Assembly (NCBI GenBank): GCA_030147905.1
Contig: JASBUM010000219.1
Span: 1 to 5,978, forward strand
DNA from: Acidimangrovimonas sp.
GTDB taxonomy: Bacteria > Pseudomonadota > Alphaproteobacteria > Rhodobacterales > Rhodobacteraceae
DNA length: 5,978 bases
Reading direction: 5' to 3'
In this document: piece after piece, positions 1 through 5,973 of the stretch
How positions within the stretch are numbered: position 1 is the first letter of the stretch
Layout: the number at the start of each line of letters is the position of its first letter
Program-made: the position numbers and the translations under genes
Notes under the pieces: generated by a model
The model's input: the letters and a program-made list of their open reading frames with translations, nothing else
Databases searched by the model: none
What the model was told of the DNA's origin: nothing

Positions 1-615
1 GGCGGACGGCTTGATGCGCTGTTCAACAACGGCGCCTTCGCCTGCCCCGGCGCGGTCGAGGATCTGCCGCGCGGCGCCTTGCGCGAGATCTTCGAGACCA
101 ATCTTTTCGGCACCCATGACCTGACCCGGAAGGTCATTCCACTGATGCGGGCGCAGGGGCACGGGCGCATCGTGAACAACTCCTCGGTCCTCGGTTTCTT
201 CGGCGCCAGATGGCGCGGTGCCTATGTCGCCACGAAATTCGCGCTTGAAGGCCTGAGCGACGTGATGCGGATGGAAATGGCCGACACGCCGATCAAGGTG
301 ATCCTGATCGAACCCGGCCCGATCGGCACCCGGTTTCGCCAGAACGCAATCGCTCCCTTCGAGCGCTGGGTCGACTGGCAGGCCTCGGCCCGGGCGGAGC
401 AATATCGCGGCCAGCTCTTGCCGCGGCTCTACAAGGACAATGGCCCCGACCGCTTCGAATTGCCGCCGGCGGCGGTGACGCGCGCGCTGATCCATGCGCT
501 CGAAAGCCCGCGCCCGCGTGCGCGCTACCATGTCACGCTGCCCACGCGAATCGCCGCGATGGCGCGACGCGCATTGCCGGGCGGCTTGCTTGACAGGCTG
601 CTCAGCCGGGGCTGA
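1..615 (+). CDS. Classical short-chain dehydrogenase/reductase (SDR), 3' part; 5' end outside window
   Basis: The frame is open from base 1 to the TGA at 613-615, giving 204 visible residues. SDRs of this kind are usually about 270-280 residues, so roughly 70 N-terminal residues, including the TGxxxGIG nucleotide-binding glycine motif, lie left of the window. Visible core elements are LFNNGA (a variant of the usual NNAG), the catalytic Asn in ETNLFG (codon at 100), the catalytic Ser in NSSVLG (codon at 184), YxxxK (Tyr codon at 223, Lys at 235), and EPGPIGTRF after the active site (from 310). Ser and Tyr are 13 residues apart, as in classical SDRs. Overall it resembles the 17beta-hydroxysteroid-dehydrogenase-like SDR subgroup, which makes it an NAD(P)-dependent cytoplasmic oxidoreductase. 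The substrate cannot be predicted. The C-terminus is basic and ends in LLSRG. The next gene starts 90 bases downstream, so a shared transcript is possible but not shown. Confidence 0.9.
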   Translation, partial: GGRLDALFNNGAFACPGAVEDLPRGALREIFETNLFGTHDLTRKVIPLMRAQGHGRIVNNSSVLGFFGARWRGAYVATKFALEGLSDVMRMEMADTPIKVILIEPGPIGTRFRQNAIAPFERWVDWQASARAEQYRGQLLPRLYKDNGPDRFELPPAAVTRALIHALESPRPRARYHVTLPTRIAAMARRALPGGLLDRLLSRG

Positions 616-618
616 AGC

Positions 619-660
619 CTGCGGCGAATTCCCGCCGCGGATGCGAAACCGTTTCGGTTT
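619..660 (+). terminator. Two small hairpins downstream of the SDR gene, possible weak terminator
   Basis: Directly after the SDR stop codon there is a GC stem, GCGGCG (621-626) with CGCCGC (633-638) around a 6-base loop, extendable by two pairs including a G-T wobble to 619-640. A second stem, AAACCG (646-651) with CGGTTT (655-660), has a 3-base loop and ends in TTT. The T-run is too short for a textbook intrinsic terminator. The element could attenuate read-through or be incidental. Confidence 0.25.
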
Positions 661-664
661 GGCC

Positions 665-690
665 CTGCCCCGCGCTACATCTTGGGGCAG
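665..690 (+). promoter_or_regulatory. Inverted repeat around a possible -10 element; candidate promoter/operator for the HIG1-type gene
   Basis: CTGCCCC (665-671) and GGGGCAG (684-690) form a perfect 7-base inverted repeat separated by 12 bases. That spacer contains CTACAT (675-680), a plausible alphaproteobacterial -10 element. No good -35 is seen; the best is TTTCGG at 652-657 with a 17-base spacer, which is poor. If transcription starts near 687, the repeat would act in DNA as an operator and not as an RNA hairpin. Alternatively, in a longer transcript from the SDR gene it could form an RNA stem. GGGGC (684-688) can also pair with GCCCC (701-705), enclosing the ribosome binding site AGGAGG (691-696). 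Confidence 0.3.
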
Positions 691-705
691 AGGAGGGCGC
701 GCCCC

Positions 706-915
706 ATGTTGCACGATCCACTGTTCATCATCGTTGTCGTCGCCGTGCTGGCGGTACTGGTCATCCTGATGGTCGGGGTCGGCTCCTTCGGCCTCGGCGG
801 CAAGTTCCACGACCGCAACGCCAATCGGATCATGCGCTGGCGCATCTATGCGCAAGCCGTAGCCATCGTGCTGATCCTCGCCTATGTCTATTTCAGGCAT
901 GGCGGAGGGTTCTGA
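706..915 (+). CDS. Twin transmembrane helix small protein, HIG1 domain (hypoxia-induced protein family)
   Basis: This is a 69-residue integral inner-membrane protein. I chose the ATG at 706 because AGGAGG (691-696) lies 9 bases upstream; an in-frame TTG at 682 would lie upstream of that site and within the inverted repeat. The first membrane helix is at about residues 7-25 and the second at about 47-63. Between them is a glycine-rich, basic loop (SFGLGGKFHDRNANRIMRWR) carrying R44-x-R46-x3-Q50, which matches most of the HIG1 signature (Q/I)x3(R/H)xRx3Q, with Asn40 in the first position. In mitochondria HIG1 proteins (Rcf1/HIGD1A) associate with cytochrome c oxidase and respiratory supercomplexes. 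Bacterial members are short, little studied and common in alphaproteobacteria, so a role in oxidase assembly or tuning here is inference. The stop overlaps the start of the adenosyltransferase gene (TGATG), implying translational coupling. Confidence 0.88.
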   Translation: MLHDPLFIIVVVAVLAVLVILMVGVGSFGLGGKFHDRNANRIMRWRIYAQAVAIVLILAYVYFRHGGGF

Positions 916-1493
916 TGGTCGTTCTCAACCGGATCTACACGCGCGGCGGCGACAAGGGTGAAACCGCGCTGGGCGATGGGACGCGCGTGGCGAAGGATTC
1001 GCCGCGGGTCGAAGCCTATGGCACGGTCGATGAGCTGAACGCGGGGCTCGGCCTCGCACGGCTTCACGCGCGGGAGGGAATGGACGACGCCCTGGCACGT
1101 ATCCAGAACGAATTGTTCGACCTCGGCGCCGACCTGTGCCGCCCCGGGATGGAACGGGACGCCGAGGCGCCGCATCCGGTGTTGCGCATCATCGACGCGC
1201 AGGTCGCCCGGCTCGAATCCGAGATCGACACGATGAACGCGCGCCTCAGCCCCTTGCGCAGTTTCGTGCTGCCGGGCGGCACGCCGCTCGCGGCCCATCT
1301 GCATCTGTGCCGCACCGTGGCGCGGCGGGCCGAACGGCTTGCCGTGACACTGGGCGGGCATGAATCGGTCAACCCGGCGGCGCTGCGCTATCTCAACCGC
1401 CTGAGCGACTGGTTCTTCGTCGCTGCCCGCATCGCCAACGACGAGGGCCGCGCGGACGTCCTGTGGGCGCCGGGCGCCACCCGCGAGGCCTGA
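915..1493 (+). CDS. pduO: ATP:cob(I)alamin adenosyltransferase, PduO type
   Basis: The product has 192 residues, a normal length for the PduO/MMAB family. It transfers the 5'-deoxyadenosyl group of ATP to cob(I)alamin (or cob(I)yrinic acid a,c-diamide) to form adenosylcobalamin, the cofactor of methylmalonyl-CoA and ethylmalonyl-CoA mutases. The N-terminal ATP-binding motif is IYTRGGDKGETALG (residues 7-20). VEAYGTVDELNA (32-43) follows, then LFDLGADLC (67-75). The helix CRTVARRAER (132-141) gives R133-x3-R137-R138-A-E140, matching the R-x3-RR-x-E cluster of human MMAB, where disease mutations fall. NPAALRYLNRLSDWFF (153-168) forms the cobalamin/ATP end of the five-helix bundle, which works as a trimer in the cytoplasm. 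The ATG at 915 overlaps the upstream stop and has GGAGG (904-908) 6 bases away. The gene is not related to the CobA/CobO type. Confidence 0.95.
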   Translation: MVVLNRIYTRGGDKGETALGDGTRVAKDSPRVEAYGTVDELNAGLGLARLHAREGMDDALARIQNELFDLGADLCRPGMERDAEAPHPVLRIIDAQVARLESEIDTMNARLSPLRSFVLPGGTPLAAHLHLCRTVARRAERLAVTLGGHESVNPAALRYLNRLSDWFFVAARIANDEGRADVLWAPGATREA

Positions 1494-1625
1494 AACGCGA
1501 CGTCGTCATGGGCCGGTGCGTCGATTTTGGCCTGTAATCCGCGTTGCGGAGCGTCTAACACCGACAGAGAGTTTGCGTTGGCCCGCCTGATTGCGGCGGG
1601 CGCCGGTTAAGGGAGAGACACGCCG
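1494..1625 (+). promoter_or_regulatory. Intergenic leader upstream of etfB with a 7-bp hairpin
   Basis: This 132-base gap has no gene. GCCCGCC (1581-1587) pairs with GGCGGGC (1595-1601) around the 7-base loop TGATTGC, and the hairpin ends 9 bases before the etfB ribosome binding site GGGAGAG (1611-1617). An 8-base palindrome, CGACGTCG, sits at 1498-1505 just after the adenosyltransferase stop. I looked for a -35/-10 pair: TTGGCC (1527-1532) and TCTAAC (1554-1559) are the best words, but the 21-base spacer is too long to call a promoter. The gap size suggests etfBA has its own promoter here, which the sequence does not prove. No known riboswitch fold is recognised. Confidence 0.35.
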
Positions 1626-2387
1626 ATGAAGGTGCTTGTGCCTGTGAAACGGGTGATCGACTACAACGTGAAGGTCCGCGTCAAGGCGGACGGATCGGGT
1701 GTCGATCTGGCCAATGTGAAAATGTCGATGAACCCGTTCGACGAGATCGCCGTCGAACAGGCGATCCGGCTCAAGGAGGCCGGCCAGGCCGAGGAAATCG
1801 TCGTCGTCTCGATCGGCGTCAAACAGGCGCAGGAAACCCTGCGCACCGCGCTGGCCATGGGCGCGGACCGCGCGATCCTGATCACCGCCGCCGATGACGT
1901 GCACCAGGATATCGAGCCGCTCGCCGTGGCCAAGCTGCTGGCCAAGGTGGTCGCGGAGGAACAGCCCGGCCTGATCCTGGCCGGCAAGCAGGCGATCGAC
2001 AACGACATGAACGCCACCGGCCAGATGCTCGCCGCCCTTCTGGGCTGGAGCCAGGGCACCTTCGCCTCGGAACTGACGATCGAGGGCGATCACGCGCTGG
2101 TCACCCGCGAGGTCGATGGCGGCTTGCAGACGATCAAGGTCAAGATGCCGGCGGTGATCACCGTCGATCTGCGCCTCAACGAGCCGCGCTATGCCAGCCT
2201 GCCCAACATCATGAAGGCCAAGAAGAAGCCGCTCGAGGAAAAGACCGCCGCGGATTACGGCGTCGACGTCACGCCGCGGCTGAGCGTGGTCAAAACCACC
2301 GAGCCCGAAGGGCGCAAGGCCGGGGTCAAGGTCGGTTCCGTGGATGAGTTGATCGCGAAACTTAAAGACGAAGCGGGGGTGATCTGA
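1626..2387 (+). CDS. etfB: Electron transfer flavoprotein, beta subunit
   Basis: The product has 253 residues, typical of the group I ETF beta subunit, which binds AMP structurally and pairs with EtfA. The heterodimer carries electrons from acyl-CoA and related flavin dehydrogenases to ETF:ubiquinone oxidoreductase. Visible features are [14 protein letters not shown] at the N-terminus, SMNPFDE (34-40), the AMP-loop region [14 protein letters not shown] (120-133), and the ETF-beta signature at 159-179 (V159, R161, D164-G165-G166, Q168, I170, P175, V177-I178-T179). The recognition loop [17 protein letters not shown] follows, with Leu192 at the position of human Leu195, the anchor into partner dehydrogenases. 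Lys197 and Lys200 match human Lys200 and Lys203, which are methylated in mitochondria. The start has GGAG (1612-1615) 10 bases upstream. The stop overlaps the etfA start as TGATG. Confidence 0.97.
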   Translation: MKVLVPVKRVIDYNVKVRVKADGSGVDLANVKMSMNPFDEIAVEQAIRLKEAGQAEEIVVVSIGVKQAQETLRTALAMGADRAILITAADDVHQDIEPLAVAKLLAKVVAEEQPGLILAGKQAIDNDMNATGQMLAALLGWSQGTFASELTIEGDHALVTREVDGGLQTIKVKMPAVITVDLRLNEPRYASLPNIMKAKKKPLEEKTAADYGVDVTPRLSVVKTTEPEGRKAGVKVGSVDELIAKLKDEAGVI

Positions 2388-3313
2388 TGGCCGTCTTGCT
2401 GCTGGGTGAAGTGACCGATGGCGCGCTGGCGCTCGACGCGACCGCCAAGGCGGTGAGTGCGGCCAAGGGTCTGGGCGATGTGACGGTGCTGTGTGCCGGG
2501 GCCAAGGCCGCCGATGCCGCGGCCGAAGCGGCCAGGATCGAGGGCGTGGCAAAGGTGCTCTGCGCCGAGGATCCGAGCCTCGGCCACCGCCTGGCCGAGC
2601 CGACGGCGGCGCTGATCGTGGGCCTTGCCGGCGATTACAGCCATATCGTGGCGCCGGCGACCACGGATGCCAAGAACGTGCTGCCGCGGGTCGCGGCACT
2701 TCTCGACGTGATGGTGATCTCGGATGTCTCGGGCGTCGTCGACGGCGAGACTTTCGAGCGGCCGATCTACGCCGGCAACGCGATCCAGACGGTCAAGTCC
2801 TCCGACAAGATCAAGGTGGTCTCGATCCGCACATCGGCCTTCGACGCCGCCGGCGCGGGCGGCAATGCGCCGGTGGAATCCATCGGTGCGGGCGACAACC
2901 CGGACCTTTCGGAATGGGTCGAGGACAAGGTTGCGGCCTCGGATCGGCCCGAACTGACCTCGGCCAAGGTCGTGGTCTCGGGCGGGCGCGGTGTCGGCAG
3001 CAAGGACGATTTCGCCCTGATCGAGAAATTGGCCGACAAGCTGGGCGCCGCGGTGGGCGCCAGCCGCGCCGCGGTCGATTCGGGCTATGCGCCCAACGAT
3101 TGGCAGGTGGGCCAGACCGGCAAGGTGGTCGCGCCCGAGCTGTACGTCGCCGTCGGCATCTCGGGGGCGATCCAGCATCTCGCGGGGATGAAGGATTCCA
3201 AGGTGATCGTGGCCATCAACAAGGACGAAGAGGCACCGATCTTTCAGGTCGCCGATTACGGGCTGGTCGCCGATCTCTTCACTGCCGTGCCCGAGCTGAT
3301 CGAAAAGCTCTGA
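2387..3313 (+). CDS. etfA: Electron transfer flavoprotein, alpha subunit (FAD-binding)
   Basis: The product has 308 residues, the normal length for bacterial EtfA. The N-terminal domain (about 1-180) packs against EtfB; the C-terminal domain (about 190-308) holds the redox FAD. FAD-contacting residues all match the human protein with a constant offset of 22: Arg201 in SGGRG, Ser226-Arg227 in GASRAAV, Thr244 in VGQTGK, Gln263-His264, and Asn278. The family signature runs from [16 protein letters not shown] (252-267) to Asn278. The mitochondrial-like sequence indicates group I, conventional electron carriage, and not the bifurcating type. The ATG lies inside the TGATG overlap with etfB. Upstream there is only GGGGG (2375-2379) in place of a clean Shine-Dalgarno, so translation is probably coupled to etfB, supporting equal subunit production. 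The next gene is convergent, so etfA appears to end the unit. Confidence 0.97.
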   Translation: MAVLLLGEVTDGALALDATAKAVSAAKGLGDVTVLCAGAKAADAAAEAARIEGVAKVLCAEDPSLGHRLAEPTAALIVGLAGDYSHIVAPATTDAKNVLPRVAALLDVMVISDVSGVVDGETFERPIYAGNAIQTVKSSDKIKVVSIRTSAFDAAGAGGNAPVESIGAGDNPDLSEWVEDKVAASDRPELTSAKVVVSGGRGVGSKDDFALIEKLADKLGAAVGASRAAVDSGYAPNDWQVGQTGKVVAPELYVAVGISGAIQHLAGMKDSKVIVAINKDEEAPIFQVADYGLVADLFTAVPELIEKL

Positions 3314-3341
3314 CCCGGGCCGGGGGCTGCATGGATGGATA

Positions 3342-3404
3342 GGCGCGGCGTGAAAGCGATGCCGCGCCGCCGGCAGCTGCCGTGCCGACCGCGCTTGCCG
3401 GCGG
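3342..3404. terminator. Hairpin cluster between convergent genes, candidate bidirectional terminator
   Basis: GGCGCGGC (3342-3349) pairs perfectly with GCCGCGCC (3361-3368) around an 11-base loop. CCGCCGGCA (3367-3375) pairs perfectly with TGCCGGCGG (3396-3404) around a 20-base loop. Within the second element lies the 12-base palindrome CGGCAGCTGCCG (3371-3382). The first two stems share bases 3367-3368 and the palindrome overlaps the left arm of the second stem, so some folds exclude each other. The cluster fills the space between the etfA stop (3313) and the stop of the minus-strand gene (3405). There is no T-run on either side, so transcription may end by a U-less hairpin or by Rho. Confidence 0.45.
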
Positions 3405-4259
3405 TCAGCCCTCGGGCGGATCCCCGTCATCGCGCATCAGATCGCGCAGCCTTGGCGCCAGCGCCCGCGCGATTTCGTCATGAACCGCGGGCCCCGGCAG
3501 TTCCGCCGCGACAGAACAGTCGAATTCGTCGAGCACCATGCCTGCGGTGCCCTGCGCGCGAGCCTCGGGCGACGCCACCTGCTCCAGATAATCGGCGCAG
3601 TCGTCACGCACGGCGGCGATCATTTGCGCATCGACGAGAAACGGCTCTGCCGCGAGTTCCAGCGAAGCGTCACGCTCCATCGGTGCATGATCGGCCAGCC
3701 ACAGCAGGATCACCCGCCCGCGCAGTCGCGCGACCAGCGTCTTCATGCGCGCAACCCATGCGGTCTTCAGCTCTTCGGCGACGCGCACGAACCGTTCGGG
3801 CGACCGGGCCTGAAGATGGCGGAGCAAGTGGCGGGTGAAGTTGAACTCGGTGAAATCGACATCTTCATACAGCTGCTTGAGCGCCGAGGACGCGCGCAGG
3901 AAACGGTCGTTGCGGCGCGGATGCACCGTATAGAACCGGTTGGACATGTTCTGCGCACCGATGATCTGCACCACGTTCATCTGCGCGCCGGCGCCGATAT
4001 CCATGATCTCCGCATCCTTCAGGAAAGCATCGAGGCCTGCATTCATGTAGCCGAAATTGAACAGGCGCAGGCCTGTGGCCGCGGCGATCAGGGCCGGATA
4101 CGGCTGACGGACGAAACGCCCATAGGTCTCGGCGCCGCCGAATACCGCGGCGTAGCGGCCCTCGGGCCGCTGGAACGGCCCGCGAAACAGCAGCTTTGAG
4201 CCGCCGTAGCGGCAAAGATGATAGTTCAGGGCCCCCTCGCCCCGATGTGCATAGGACAT
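3405..4259 (-). CDS. DUF6473-type protein of unknown function, SGNH-hydrolase-like layout
   Basis: The product has 284 residues, no signal peptide and no membrane segment, so it is probably cytoplasmic. It resembles the DUF6473 family (recognised from memory). The start MSYAHRGEGAL at 4259 is chosen because family members begin this way and GGGTGG (4265-4270) lies 5 bases upstream; an in-frame ATG at 4310 would add 17 residues. Conserved-looking blocks are LNYHLCRYG (11-19), VFGGAETYG (39-47), LFNFGYMNAGLDAFL (66-80), VVQIIGAQNMSNRFYTVHPRRNDRF (blocks around 97-120), VILLWLADHAP (183-193) and a C-terminal AVHDEIARALAPRL (258-271). Order and spacing recall SGNH/GDSL hydrolase blocks I, II, III and V, but block I reads GGAET where GDSxT is expected, so the nucleophilic Ser is absent. 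No function should be assigned. It is convergent with etfA and divergent from hbd. Confidence 0.82.
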   Translation of the reverse strand: MSYAHRGEGALNYHLCRYGGSKLLFRGPFQRPEGRYAAVFGGAETYGRFVRQPYPALIAAATGLRLFNFGYMNAGLDAFLKDAEIMDIGAGAQMNVVQIIGAQNMSNRFYTVHPRRNDRFLRASSALKQLYEDVDFTEFNFTRHLLRHLQARSPERFVRVAEELKTAWVARMKTLVARLRGRVILLWLADHAPMERDASLELAAEPFLVDAQMIAAVRDDCADYLEQVASPEARAQGTAGMVLDEFDCSVAAELPGPAVHDEIARALAPRLRDLMRDDGDPPEG

Positions 4260-4362
4260 CGTTACCCACCCATGTTTTTCGCACCCGCCGCCATCGTGGA
4301 GCACAGGCATTGCCAAATGGATAAACTCGGGGGTTGAGACGAATTTTCACCGATACATGGTC

Positions 4363-4391
4363 TTGCGCAGGGCGCGCGGGGGTGCCTAAGG
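4363..4391 (+). promoter_or_regulatory. Candidate promoter for hbd
   Basis: TTGCGC (4363-4368) and CTAAGG (4386-4391) are separated by 17 bases, a good spacing for a housekeeping sigma-70 promoter in alphaproteobacteria. Transcription would start near 4398, leaving a short leader of about 22 bases with GGAG (4408-4411) 8 bases before the hbd ATG. It lies in the 160-base region between divergent genes (4260-4419). On the opposite strand I found no convincing promoter for the DUF6473-type gene. Confidence 0.45.
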
Positions 4392-4419
4392 TCCGGGCGC
4401 AACCGATGGAGAGCGGAAG

Positions 4420-5295
4420 ATGGAGATCAGGAAGGTCGGCGTCGTCGGCGCCGGACAGATGGGTAACGGCATCGCCCATGTCTTCGCGCTGGCAGGTTTC
4501 GACGTGCTGCTCAACGACATCGACCGGAACGGGCTTGACCGGGCGCTGACGCTGATCGCGCGCAATCTCGACCGCCAGGTCGCGCGCGACAAGGTCACGG
4601 CCGAACAGCGCGACACCGCGCTGGCGCGGATCACCACCACGCTCCGGCTGGCCGATCTGGGCGATTGCGACCTGATCATCGAGGCCGCCACCGAGCGCGA
4701 GACCGTGAAACAGGCGATCTTCGAGGATCTCCTTCCGCATCTGAAGCCCGAGACGATCCTGACCTCGAACACCTCGTCGATCTCGATCACCCGGCTGGCC
4801 AGCCGGACCGACCGGCCGGAGAAATTCATGGGGTTCCACTTCATGAACCCGGTGCCGGTGATGCAGCTGGTCGAGTTGATCCGGGGCATCGCAACCGATG
4901 AGCCGACCTATGCGGCACTTCTGAGCGTGGTCGAGCGGCTGGGCAAGACGGCCGCCTCCGCCGAGGATTTTCCCGCCTTCATCGTCAACCGCATCCTGAT
5001 GCCGATGATCAACGAGGCGGTCTATACGCTCTATGAAGGCGTGGGTTCGGTGCGGTCTATCGACGAATCGCTGAAGCTCGGGGCCAATCACCCGATGGGG
5101 CCGCTGGAACTGGCCGATTTCATCGGGCTCGACACCTGTCTTGCGATCATGAACGTGCTGCACGAGGGGCTGGCGGATACCAAATACCGCCCCTGTCCGC
5201 TTCTGGTGAAATATGTCGAGGCCGGATGGCTCGGGCGCAAGACCAAACGCGGGTTCTACGACTATCGCGGGGAAAGCCCGGTGCCCACGCGCTAG
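4420..5295 (+). CDS. hbd: 3-hydroxybutyryl-CoA dehydrogenase (NAD-dependent, 3-hydroxyacyl-CoA dehydrogenase family)
   Basis: The product has 291 residues, the usual length for the free-standing short enzyme. It oxidises (S)-3-hydroxybutyryl-CoA to acetoacetyl-CoA, reversibly, in the cytoplasm, serving beta-oxidation and C4-acyl-CoA metabolism. The N-terminal Rossmann domain (1 to about 185) has GAGQMG (10-15) and Asp33 at the end of strand 2, which favours NAD(H). Catalytic and substrate residues match human HADH at a constant offset of 18: Ser119 (SNTSS), His140 (GFHFMNP), Glu152 (VELI) and Asn190 (FIVNR). The helical C-terminal dimerisation domain (about 186-283) carries HPMGPLELADFIGLD (224-238) and ends with KRGFYDY. 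The ATG at 4420 has a good GGAG upstream. It follows the ETF genes functionally but is a separate unit, since the minus-strand gene lies between. The stop is 6 bases from that of the next, convergent gene. Confidence 0.96.
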   Translation: MEIRKVGVVGAGQMGNGIAHVFALAGFDVLLNDIDRNGLDRALTLIARNLDRQVARDKVTAEQRDTALARITTTLRLADLGDCDLIIEAATERETVKQAIFEDLLPHLKPETILTSNTSSISITRLASRTDRPEKFMGFHFMNPVPVMQLVELIRGIATDEPTYAALLSVVERLGKTAASAEDFPAFIVNRILMPMINEAVYTLYEGVGSVRSIDESLKLGANHPMGPLELADFIGLDTCLAIMNVLHEGLADTKYRPCPLLVKYVEAGWLGRKTKRGFYDYRGESPVPTR

Positions 5296-5301
5296 ACCGG
5301 A

Positions 5302-5973
5302 TCAGGCACCGCGACGTTTTCGGAAGGTCACGACAAGCGCGGTATCTCCGGCATGGGCATCCGCCCCCGCGGTGCCGCTCGCCGGGCCGTAGATCGGCGT
5401 CGGTACCGCCCGCGGCCGGGTGATCCGCGACGACAGCGCCGCGAGGCAATCGGCAAAACCCTCGCTCCGGTAGACCCCGGCGTTGATCGACAGCGCGAAG
5501 ATCCCGCCCGGCGCGGCAAGCGGCAACAGGGCGCGGATCCCCTCGGGGCCGACATGGCCGTGGGTGAAGGTTCCGGCACTGACGATCCCCGCATAGGTGC
5601 CTTCGGCAATTGCCATCCCCGCCGCGGTCACGTCCATGCAGAAGAGCGCACGGTAAAGCCCCTTGCGGCGCGCCACCTCCAGCATCTCGGGCGAGAGGTC
5701 GAGCGCATCGATCGGGCCGACGCCGGCCTCCGCCAGCGCGGCCGCCACAAGGCCCGTGCCGGCGCCGACGTCAAGGACCGGCCCCGCCGTCCCCCCGGCG
5801 CGCAGCAGGGCCCCGGCCACCGCCCGCGGCAGCCGGTAGCCACGGGCACGGGCGAAATCGTCGTCGTAGCTCTGCGACCAGTCGCGATAGAGCCGGCGCG
5901 ACGCCTCGGGCCCGTCGAGGGCATAGGCGGCGTCAAGATCGGGGCATTTCTCGGCCATGATCCATCGGGCCAT
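5302..5973 (-). CDS. Class I SAM-dependent methyltransferase, METTL27-like; start near window edge
   Basis: From the ATG at 5973 the product would have 223 residues. A second ATG at 5958 starts MAEKCPD, and the frame is still open at the window edge, so the true start is unresolved; neither ATG shows a clear Shine-Dalgarno inside the window. Using the 5973 numbering, an N-terminal segment with YRDWSQSYDDDF (29-40) precedes the SAM-binding motif VLDVGAGTGL (66-75), the acidic Asp92 in DALDLSPEMLEVARRKG, and Asp114 in CMDVT. GTFTHGHVGPEGI (134-146) and APGGIFALSIN (154-164) follow. This layout resembles METTL27/WBSCR27-like proteins, whose substrate I do not know. The C-terminal 30 residues are Gly/Ala-rich and less conserved-looking. 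There is no sequence reason to link it to ETF or hbd beyond position, and it converges tail-to-tail with hbd. Confidence 0.85.
   Translation of the reverse strand: MARWIMAEKCPDLDAAYALDGPEASRRLYRDWSQSYDDDFARARGYRLPRAVAGALLRAGGTAGPVLDVGAGTGLVAAALAEAGVGPIDALDLSPEMLEVARRKGLYRALFCMDVTAAGMAIAEGTYAGIVSAGTFTHGHVGPEGIRALLPLAAPGGIFALSINAGVYRSEGFADCLAALSSRITRPRAVPTPIYGPASGTAGADAHAGDTALVVTFRKRRGA

Noticed and set aside
682..705. Earlier TTG start for the HIG1-type protein
   Set aside because: It would place the start upstream of the AGGAGG site and inside the inverted repeat; the added residues MGQRRARP do not fit the family N-terminus.
1494..1625. Possible cobalamin riboswitch between the adenosyltransferase and etfB
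   Set aside because: The gap is shorter than a cobalamin riboswitch, no B12-box-like sequence is visible, and the downstream genes are not B12 genes.
1506..2699. Long open minus-strand frame opposite etfB and the start of etfA (397 codons)
   Set aside because: It is antisense to two certain genes, is rich in Arg, Pro, His and Asp as expected for mirror frames in GC-rich DNA, and shows no recognisable domain.
2255..3430. Long open minus-strand frame opposite etfA (391 codons)
   Set aside because: Same mirror-frame composition, lies over a confidently assigned EtfA and runs into the hairpin region; no family resemblance.
3480..4199. 239-codon plus-strand frame opposite the DUF6473-type gene
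   Set aside because: The minus-strand product has family-like conserved blocks, whereas this frame reads as a low-information antisense translation.
4334..4358. TTGAGA followed by GATACAT as an alternative hbd promoter
   Set aside because: The spacing between the elements is only about 12 bases, too short for a sigma-70 promoter; the 4363-4391 pair is better.
3865..5163. 432-codon minus-strand frame across hbd and the 5' half of the DUF6473-type gene
   Set aside because: It spans a divergent intergenic region and overlaps two supported genes in other frames; composition is that of a shadow frame.
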